From positions 1-64,000 of the forward strand of contig JAPLGN010000046.1 of the NCBI GenBank assembly GCA_026390135.1: a DNA stretch of 64,000 bases. Reading direction: 5' to 3'. The stretch is from Campylobacterales bacterium. GTDB lineage: Bacteria; Campylobacterota; Campylobacteria; Campylobacterales; Sulfurimonadaceae. The notes beneath the pieces are model-generated. The model was given only the letters and a program-made list of their open reading frames with translations. It ran no database searches and was not told the DNA's origin. Shown here one piece after another: positions 51,887 to 59,113 of this stretch. Every line of letters starts with the position of its first letter. Position 1 is the stretch's first letter. The position numbers and the translations under genes are program-made.

Positions 51887-52677
51887 TGAATATTTTTACT
51901 ATCTTTGGTGATCCGGTAGCTCATTCCCGTTCACCGCTTATGCACAACACGGTTTTTAAAGCACTAGAAATAGATGCTTGCTATACCCGCACCCAGCTGA
52001 GTGATGGCGCAAAACTGCGTGATGTTTTTTTTGCCAAGGCTCTCAGTGGAGCGAATGTTACCGTCCCCCACAAAGAAACTGCATACACCCAATGCGATGA
52101 AGTTCGCGGTATTGCCCAAGAAATCGGTACGGTTAATACTCTTATCCTAGAAAATGATCGATTGATTGGTTACAACACCGATGCCGATGGTTTTATTGCA
52201 GCGATCCAATCCTTTGGACAACTCTCTACCGCATTGATTATCGGAGCTGGAGGGACAGCAAAAGCACTTGCCATTGCACTACAGCACCACGCAATCACCC
52301 CTACCATCCTTAATCGCTCCTCAGGACGGCTGGAGTATTTTAAAGAAAAAGGTTTTGAAGCCTACGATTGGGAGACATTCACGCCCCGTTCATTTGATCT
52401 TATTATCAATACAACCTCTGCAGGACTTACCGACAACCATCTACCCATTCCCATAGAACTTCTCACCGCATTACTCGCAACGTCTAAAGGAGCTATCGAC
52501 GTGATTTACGGTAAAGAAACTCCCTTTTTGGCCGAAGTCAAAAAAGTGAAGCTCCCCTATAAAGATGGCTCTGATATGTTGTTGGAACAAGGGGTGATTG
52601 CGAATGCTCTTTTTTTAAAGAGTACTGTTTCAGCCCAGCAGATTCGACCTATCATGAAACGAAGCTTTTTGTATTAA
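51883..52677 (+). CDS. aroE: Shikimate dehydrogenase
   Basis: FGDPVAHSRSPLMHN, GANVTVPHKE, NTDADGF, GAGGTAKA. Confidence 0.93.
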   Translation: MMNIFTIFGDPVAHSRSPLMHNTVFKALEIDACYTRTQLSDGAKLRDVFFAKALSGANVTVPHKETAYTQCDEVRGIAQEIGTVNTLILENDRLIGYNTDADGFIAAIQSFGQLSTALIIGAGGTAKALAIALQHHAITPTILNRSSGRLEYFKEKGFEAYDWETFTPRSFDLIINTTSAGLTDNHLPIPIELLTALLATSKGAIDVIYGKETPFLAEVKKVKLPYKDGSDMLLEQGVIANALFLKSTVSAQQIRPIMKRSFLY

Positions 52678-52714
52678 CGCGTTATAATAACGCATCTTAA
52701 TCAAAAGGCTCACA

Positions 52715-53248
52715 ATGTGCCGTTTCAATCAAATCAACAATGATGAAAAAATCCTTCTTCACGATCAACTATTAGCTTATGCTGCAGCGGTCGGCGGAAA
52801 AAACTCTTTTTTAAAACTTATAGAAACCATCAAAAAAACAACTCCTAATCCGCTACTTTCAAAAACATCTCTCCTGCGATTTCCAAAAGGGATTATCAAA
52901 TGGAATAAAAGCATCCACCGCGACAATCTTACACTTTTAAGCATACAAATGAAGAACCGAAGTGAAGAGAATCAAAATCTTATGGCTCCAAAGGAGCATA
53001 GAACCTACAAAGACGTCACCAATATGCTTCGAGCACTGGGAACATTGACATTTACCATTATTATGAACACTGAAGCAGATGGAAAAGGGTTCGAAATTAA
53101 AGCCTTTGATATGCCTGACGGAGAAACGACGATTATGAATCCTTTCTTTGAAATTATTTTTTTCTGTCCTGTAAATACAACAAAAAAACTACTCAATTTT
53201 GAAGAAAAAGAAAGCGCTGATAGCGCTGACAGCATCGAAGAAGACTAA
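52715..53248 (+). CDS. Conserved hypothetical protein
   Basis: 177-aa ORF, 6 nt upstream of modE. Confidence 0.5.
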   Translation: MCRFNQINNDEKILLHDQLLAYAAAVGGKNSFLKLIETIKKTTPNPLLSKTSLLRFPKGIIKWNKSIHRDNLTLLSIQMKNRSEENQNLMAPKEHRTYKDVTNMLRALGTLTFTIIMNTEADGKGFEIKAFDMPDGETTIMNPFFEIIFFCPVNTTKKLLNFEEKESADSADSIEED

Positions 53249-53254
53249 ACAACA

Positions 53255-54031
53255 ATGAAGATTGACGGACGTTTTTGGCTCACTAAAGAGGGTCAAAGCT
53301 TTTTAGGTGCAGGGCGGATAGAACTGTTGGAGCGAATCGATCAAACCGGTTCCATCAACGCTGCTGCCAAAGAAATGAAAATGAGCTACAAAGCGGCATG
53401 GGAGCGAATCAACGGGATGAATCTCTTAGCCGACCAACCGTTGATCGATCGCCTCACAGGTGGTAAGGGTGGCGGAGGGACAAAACTCACCCCCTATGCC
53501 CGTGAACTAATCGCTACATTTCATCGATTTAACGAACTTCACCGTCAGTTCATCGACCGTTTCTCTGAAGCTGGAAATGATCCTGAACGCCTTGCCCGAA
53601 TCCTCAGCCGTACGTTTCTTACCACCAGTGCACGCAATCAGATCCCCTCAACATTACAAACCATCGAAACAAACGGCCTCCACTCTACCCTCACCCTTGC
53701 CCTTAGCGGTTCAGATGTGCTACGTTCCACCATCACTGCTAAATCCGTTGACAATATGGGGTTGGCTATCGGATGTGACACCTACGCAATCATCAAATCA
53801 AGCGATATTAATATCGTCTCAACACCACCTTCTTCCGATACCGCTGATAATATCCTCTCAGGCACTGTGGAAACCTTAGAAAGCTCAGGGGATAATATTG
53901 AAATTGGCCTCCGCCTAGATGGAAACACACTCCTCATCGCCCTCGAAAAACAAGATGCACTACAAAAGTTAAAAGTAGGTATGACCGCTTACGCAATTAT
54001 TTCACCGTTGCATATAATTATCGGGCTGTAA
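53255..54031 (+). CDS. modE: Molybdate-responsive regulator ModE (HTH plus C-terminal TOBE/molybdopterin-binding repeats)
   Basis: GAGRIELLERIDQTGSINAAAKEMKMSYKAAWERINGMN...GGKGGGGTKLT; C-terminal SARNQIPSTLQTIE and AIIKSSDI. Confidence 0.92.
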   Translation: MKIDGRFWLTKEGQSFLGAGRIELLERIDQTGSINAAAKEMKMSYKAAWERINGMNLLADQPLIDRLTGGKGGGGTKLTPYARELIATFHRFNELHRQFIDRFSEAGNDPERLARILSRTFLTTSARNQIPSTLQTIETNGLHSTLTLALSGSDVLRSTITAKSVDNMGLAIGCDTYAIIKSSDINIVSTPPSSDTADNILSGTVETLESSGDNIEIGLRLDGNTLLIALEKQDALQKLKVGMTAYAIISPLHIIIGL

Positions 54032-54128
54032 AAAATCCCATCATAGCCGTGATAATGGAAATTCAATTTGATGCCAAATTTCAAGAGTATGACAAATAAC
54101 AAAAATTAAGACATTTTTTTCTATAATA

Positions 54129-54152
54129 CGTTATATCTTACAAAACATAACG
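54129..54152 (+). promoter_or_regulatory. ModE operator upstream of modA
   Basis: CGTTATATCTTACAAAACATAACG: same 8-8-8 half-site layout as the E. coli modA ModE box (CGTTATAT-N8-ACATAACG), adjacent to TATAAT at 54122-54127. Confidence 0.88.
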
Positions 54153-54205
54153 TAATTGTCGCATTTTTAAATGAATGCTTTTTGCATTGTTGTGTTTGTA
54201 ATTAT

Positions 54206-54229
54206 CGTTATATCAAAATAAACATAAAG
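54206..54229 (+). promoter_or_regulatory. Second, degenerate ModE-like box
   Basis: CGTTATAT CAAAATAA ACATAAAG, right half 6/8 match, just upstream of the modA start. Confidence 0.5.
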
Positions 54230-54237
54230 GATTCTAC

Positions 54238-54996
54238 ATGAACCCGTTAAAACTCATACTCACCTCTCTCACTTTCGCTACTGCTCTCACAGCACAAACG
54301 ATTACTGTTGCCGCTGCGGCCAATATGAAATATGCGGTCACTGACATCGCGCAAGCATTTACCAAAGAATCAGGAATCGATGTAAAAATCATTACGGGAG
54401 CTTCTGGAAAACTAACACAGCAAATCATGAGTGGTGCTCCATACGATGCGTTTTTATCAGCAGATGTTGAGTTTCCAGCGAAACTTGCAAGCGGTGGATT
54501 TACAACTACACCTTCTCAAGTGTATGCGTTTGGAACACTTATCCTTTGGAGTGATACGGGAGTTGATTTATCCAAAGGGGTAGCTATTGTAGCGGATCCA
54601 TCGGTTAAAAAAATCGCCGTTGCTAATCCTAAAACAGCACCATATGGTATCGAAGCAATGAACGCGATGAAGTTTTACAAAGTGGGCAATGCCATTGAAG
54701 GCAAACTGATTATTGCCGAATCCATCTCTCAAGTTGGAGCGTACGTCACTACCAAAGCGGTAGATGTTGGTTTCATGGCGAAATCAATCGTCCTCTCCCC
54801 TGAAATGAAAAATGTCGGTAAATGGGTCGAAGTTGATCCAAAATCGTACAATACAATTGATCAGGCGATGGTAGGACTCAAAAATGGCTCACCTGAAAAC
54901 CAAATCGCCGCTAAAAAATTTATCCGTTTTATGTCATCGGCTAAAGCACTCGAAATCTTAAAAGCAAGCGGTTATGGCTTGCCTGTTAAAAAATAA
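54238..54996 (+). CDS. modA: Molybdate-binding periplasmic protein ModA
   Basis: ITVAAAANMKYAVTDIAQAFTKESGIDVKIITGASGKLTQQI...APYDAFLSADVEFPAKL. Confidence 0.92.
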   Translation: MNPLKLILTSLTFATALTAQTITVAAAANMKYAVTDIAQAFTKESGIDVKIITGASGKLTQQIMSGAPYDAFLSADVEFPAKLASGGFTTTPSQVYAFGTLILWSDTGVDLSKGVAIVADPSVKKIAVANPKTAPYGIEAMNAMKFYKVGNAIEGKLIIAESISQVGAYVTTKAVDVGFMAKSIVLSPEMKNVGKWVEVDPKSYNTIDQAMVGLKNGSPENQIAAKKFIRFMSSAKALEILKASGYGLPVKK

Positions 54997-55005
54997 GGAT
55001 ATTTT

Positions 55006-56565
55006 ATGACAAAACTTAGCATTGCAACAGCACTACTTTTAGGGACGGCAGTTTTCGCTACTGCTGCAGATGATTTAGCGTCAGCTTTTAAAGAGGGGAA
55101 ACTTGATGGTCGTATCCGCATGCAGTATTTTAATACTGACTGGGTAGATAATGATGGATGGGCGATACCCAATAAACCTAACCTTGACAGTGAAGGGATG
55201 GCAATCGGTGGAAGTTTAATCTATAAAACTGCCCCGTTATATGGTATCAGTGCCGGCGCAGGGTTTTATGTGACTCACAGTACAGGGATTGCGACCGATG
55301 ATACAAACGGTATAACAAAAGGGTATGCTAAAAATACCACTGCGTCCGATCTATTTGCTCGCGGACCGGGAGCGGCTACCAATTTTGGAAGTGGCTATGC
55401 GATACTCGCTGAATCGTATCTGCAATACGATATTGAGAATACAAAAATCAAAGGTGGTCGATTTTTAATGGCCAATCCATGGATCACTCCAAATGATACC
55501 AAGATGATCCCTATCGCAGTTGAAGGAGCTCAAGCTATTTCCAATGATCTCCCCAACACCACCATCCAAGTTGATTATGCGGATAAGATCAAAGAACGGG
55601 GGATGACCTATTTCGGTTCTATGGCAGATACAGGAGACACTCCCGATGCGATCAAAAACTACTACCGTACTCACTACACGACTTCAGGAATTACTACTCC
55701 AGCAGGTTCTGTTGCAGATCAAGCTAAATTTGGTCAAGACGATGCACCAGCAGTTGTTATATTAGGAGCTAAAAACAAATCAATTGACTCTCTTGAAATC
55801 CAAGCATGGGGAATGCATTGGGCTGACATTATCGATCAGGGGATGTTGGAAGCCAACTATGCCATTGAAGCAGGAGATGCCATCATCACTTTTGGTGCTC
55901 GCTATATGCAGCAATTCGATAAAGGAGCAGGTGCCATTATCACACCACATGATGGATTATCTCCATACGCAACAGGTGCGGTGACAGCAACATCACCTGC
56001 TGGTGCAGTATCAAAAGTACAGCTTAAAGGGGATAATGACAACAGTGTCAATACCTATATGTATGCATTCCGTGCTGTTACGAACTATGGACCTGCAAAA
56101 CTACTCCTCGCTTATTCACACACCGATGATGGTGGAGACTTGATCGCCCCATGGCGTGCATTTCCAACCTATGACTACACTCGTTCTATGACAATTACCG
56201 ATTGGAATGCTAATACAAAAGCTTACAAAGCACAGTTTGATTACGACTTCAACGCGCTTGCATCAGGGCTTAGTGCTTTTATCAGCTATAGCTACTACAA
56301 CCGTGATCCATCCAAAGTGGGTTATCAAGGGGCAACCGATCGTTATTACAACAATGGTGATACCCGTCAATGGAATATCGATGCTATGTACAAAGTTCCA
56401 AGCATCAAAGGTTTAGATTTTAAAGCACGTTACATGATCCAAAATAATGAAATACTATCAAAAGCTTCAAGCGTTGCGATGGGAAATACCGGCACTGAAT
56501 CCGAAGGATACGGAAACGACACCTCGAATCGTGAATTACGTCTCGAAGCAAACTACCGTTTCTAA
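55006..56565 (+). CDS. Outer-membrane porin (OprD-like/Campylobacterota major porin type)
   Basis: Signal peptide, beta-rich sequence ending in aromatic LRLEANYRF, 519 aa. Confidence 0.75.
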   Translation: MTKLSIATALLLGTAVFATAADDLASAFKEGKLDGRIRMQYFNTDWVDNDGWAIPNKPNLDSEGMAIGGSLIYKTAPLYGISAGAGFYVTHSTGIATDDTNGITKGYAKNTTASDLFARGPGAATNFGSGYAILAESYLQYDIENTKIKGGRFLMANPWITPNDTKMIPIAVEGAQAISNDLPNTTIQVDYADKIKERGMTYFGSMADTGDTPDAIKNYYRTHYTTSGITTPAGSVADQAKFGQDDAPAVVILGAKNKSIDSLEIQAWGMHWADIIDQGMLEANYAIEAGDAIITFGARYMQQFDKGAGAIITPHDGLSPYATGAVTATSPAGAVSKVQLKGDNDNSVNTYMYAFRAVTNYGPAKLLLAYSHTDDGGDLIAPWRAFPTYDYTRSMTITDWNANTKAYKAQFDYDFNALASGLSAFISYSYYNRDPSKVGYQGATDRYYNNGDTRQWNIDAMYKVPSIKGLDFKARYMIQNNEILSKASSVAMGNTGTESEGYGNDTSNRELRLEANYRF

Positions 56566-56579
56566 TAAAAATAAGTATA

Positions 56580-56610
56580 AAGCTGGATTCCCGCCTTCGC
56601 GGGAATGACG
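56580..56610. repeat. Dispersed palindromic intergenic repeat
   Basis: AAGCTGGATTCCCGCCTTCGCGGGAATGACG. Confidence 0.7.
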
Positions 56611-56620
56611 AAAACAACAT

Positions 56621-56696
56621 ATAGAACATGAGACGAGGCGACAGGAGCGTTTGTCTGCGGTTATTCAAATGCCTGTCGTCTCCCCTGATGTTCTAT
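56621..56696 (+). other. Structured intergenic element (long two-part hairpin), possible leader RNA/attenuator
   Basis: Outer ATAGAACAT/ATGTTCTAT 9 bp; inner GAGGCGACAGG/CCTGTCGTCTC 11 bp (one G-T); 26-nt apical loop; ends 26 nt before the next ORF. Confidence 0.55.
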
Positions 56697-56722
56697 CTAT
56701 TTTATAAGTTAAAGGATAAAAA

Positions 56723-57298
56723 ATGACATTTTTAACAACCTCTGACGGTAAACCAGTTTCGCAGTTTAATGCCTGTGGTACAAAACCGTTTCAGCCTGCA
56801 AGCAATACACCGCATACGGCAGAAGCAAAAATAGATTTTGTTTACCCTGAAGTGCCGTTTCCCTCTATACTCCTCTACGAGACTTGGGGAAAAGAGAACA
56901 TTCGCGCTATGGTTCGTTATCACCACGGATTACTGCGTAAAAGTACAATCGGAGATTTGTTTCCTGCTGATGATACAATGTTTGCCTTTGCTACTGAAAA
57001 AACAGCCGATTTTTTCGTAGAAGCATTGGGCGGTGAAAAAGCGTATACTCCCGTTCACGGTCATCCTGCTTTGCGAATGCGTCATTTTCATATTACTATC
57101 GATGAAAAAGGGCGTGAGATTTGGCTGATGATGTACAAAAAAACGATCAATGATTTAGCAATGCCCGCAGAGTGTATCGAAGAGTTTTGGAACTGGATTG
57201 AACCTCTCTCGGTTCGGATGATAAACCGTCGTACCACCGTAGCACCGGTCGAGCGTCACTCGTATTCGTCTATCTGGGTAAAACAATGCTTTTTTTAA
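56723..57298 (+). CDS. Truncated hemoglobin-like globin
   Basis: LYETWGKENIRAMVRYHHGLLRKSTIGDLFPADD...TADFFVEALGGEKAYTPVHGHPALRMRHFHITIDEKGREIWLMMY...MINRRT, typical of trHb proximal-His region. Confidence 0.78.
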   Translation: MTFLTTSDGKPVSQFNACGTKPFQPASNTPHTAEAKIDFVYPEVPFPSILLYETWGKENIRAMVRYHHGLLRKSTIGDLFPADDTMFAFATEKTADFFVEALGGEKAYTPVHGHPALRMRHFHITIDEKGREIWLMMYKKTINDLAMPAECIEEFWNWIEPLSVRMINRRTTVAPVERHSYSSIWVKQCFF

Positions 57299-58080
57299 AT
57301 TCTGTCGTTATATCAAATAAGATACAATATAACGATTCCTTATTAAAAGTAAAATCATTTGCTGCCTCCGTGGCTCTTCATGCAACACTTTTGATAGCTA
57401 CCCTTTATTTTGCTTCACAGCATCCTATCTTGCTTCCCAAAGAGGAACCGATTATGATCTCTTTGGCTGATTATGCACCTACATTGGAAATTTATCCTGA
57501 TCAACCTCAAGCATCATCCTCTAAAAGTGTTCCTGTTATGCACAGTATGCTTCCTAAAAAATTAGCTGATTCAACATCTCAAAAGAGTCCGTCTTCCACT
57601 CCTCCTGTGGCGGATTCTTCTGAGGTGTTAGCACCCCAATCATCTCCAGTGCTTCCCAGTGTTGCTCCATCTGATCTCACACAAAAGTTTGCTGATTTGC
57701 TTCATTCAAATCAGCAAACTCTGATCATTGATTCTCCTAAAATCACTCCTGCTGCATTAGCGAACGAATTACCAAAATCGAACGTTTCTCAAGAAGAGAT
57801 CAATGGAGCAACACTGGGACGCATTCGAGCCATGATTGAAAATTCACTGACGTATCCTGCCATCGCCCGAAAACTTCGGTTAGAAGGTGTGGTAACCGTT
57901 TCCTTTTTACTCAGACCTAATGGTTTGGTCGAAAAGGCTGAAATTCTCAGTTCCAGTGGCAGTGTACTTTTGGACGCTAAAGCAATTCAAACTGTCCTAG
58001 CGTTGAGCGGCGATTATCCAGCGCTTCCCAAAGCCGCATATTTGAAAATACCCATCGCGTTTTCACTCAAAAAATCTTAA
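57286..58080 (+). CDS. tonB: Energy transducer TonB
   Basis: N-terminal TM, Pro/Ser-rich linker, C-terminal YPAIARKLRLEGVVTVSFLLRPNGLVEKAEILSSSGSVLLDAKAI. Confidence 0.85.
   Translation: MLFLNSVVISNKIQYNDSLLKVKSFAASVALHATLLIATLYFASQHPILLPKEEPIMISLADYAPTLEIYPDQPQASSSKSVPVMHSMLPKKLADSTSQKSPSSTPPVADSSEVLAPQSSPVLPSVAPSDLTQKFADLLHSNQQTLIIDSPKITPAALANELPKSNVSQEEINGATLGRIRAMIENSLTYPAIARKLRLEGVVTVSFLLRPNGLVEKAEILSSSGSVLLDAKAIQTVLALSGDYPALPKAAYLKIPIAFSLKKS
57306..57334. promoter_or_regulatory. Inverted repeat of ModE-like half-sites
   Basis: CGTTATAT-N13-ATATAACG, perfect half-site complementarity but non-standard spacing. Confidence 0.35.
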
Positions 58081-58090
58081 GGAGATTTCC

Positions 58091-59113
58091 ATGACAACAC
58101 TTATACGTTTGCTGCTCTTACTGTTGATCAGCTTCACACTGCACGCTAAAAGCATGAATGATATGGACGGTCATTCCGTTACTCTTCCCGATCAAACCGA
58201 TCGCGTATTTGGCTCATCCCCACCGATGAACTATCTCCTCTATACTCTCAATCCGGATAAAATGATCGGGCTCAATTTCAAAGCCAAAAATCCAAACAAC
58301 AGTGCGGATGAGCAGTTTTTGAGTAAAAAGTTTCTCTCTCTACCTGTGATTGGCTCCTTTCACGGTGGGGGACAAAATATCAATCTTGAAACTCTGATGG
58401 CCTACAAACCGCAACTGGTTCTCGTGTGGCAAGATGATATGTTGGTTCAAACGGTTGCTCATGAAATTGAAAAAACCAATATCCCTACTTTTATGATTCC
58501 CTTTAGAGAAGTTAAGGATATGCCACGCGCTTTTTGTCTCGCAGGAGATGCCATAGGCGAAAATAAACGTGGCAAAACGCTAGCACTGTATTCTCAAAAA
58601 ATCATCAACGAAGTGCACAAAAGCATCTCGAAAGTTAAGCCTGTCAATTATTACTATGCTGAAGGGTTAGATGGTCTTTCTACTGAATGTGATAAATCGT
58701 TTCATGTTGAAGCACTCAATTTTGCTGGCGGTAACAATGTCCATAAATGTCAGCAAAGCGGAATTTTAGGGTTAGAAAAAATCAGTTTCGAAACGCTCCT
58801 CACCTATAACCCTGATGTCATCATCGTCCAAAACCGCTCCGTCTATGAGGATCTAGTTAGCGATCCGATGTGGCAAAATCTCCGTGCAGTTAAAACAGGA
58901 CGCATCCACCTCGTTCCTGTACAGCCGTTCAACTGGATCGACCGACCTCCGTCATTTATGCGCGTTATAGGAATCCAATGGTTAGTACACCTCTTCCATC
59001 CTAAAGAGTATAAAGTAGATTTAACCAAACGAACCAAAGAGTTTTATGACCTCTTTTTACATGTCAAACTAAACGATGAACAAACCAAAAATCTATTAGG
59101 AGTTCAAAAATGA
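58091..59113 (+). CDS. Periplasmic binding protein of a MolA/FecB/BtuF-type ABC importer
   Basis: Signal peptide; DGHSVTLPDQTDRV; INLETLMAYKPQLVLVW; YYAEGLDGLSTECDKSFHVEALNFAGGNNV. Confidence 0.83.
   Translation: MTTLIRLLLLLLISFTLHAKSMNDMDGHSVTLPDQTDRVFGSSPPMNYLLYTLNPDKMIGLNFKAKNPNNSADEQFLSKKFLSLPVIGSFHGGGQNINLETLMAYKPQLVLVWQDDMLVQTVAHEIEKTNIPTFMIPFREVKDMPRAFCLAGDAIGENKRGKTLALYSQKIINEVHKSISKVKPVNYYYAEGLDGLSTECDKSFHVEALNFAGGNNVHKCQQSGILGLEKISFETLLTYNPDVIIVQNRSVYEDLVSDPMWQNLRAVKTGRIHLVPVQPFNWIDRPPSFMRVIGIQWLVHLFHPKEYKVDLTKRTKEFYDLFLHVKLNDEQTKNLLGVQK

Noticed and set aside
55465-55674. Minus-strand ORF within the porin gene
   Set aside because: Antisense ORF without supporting signals
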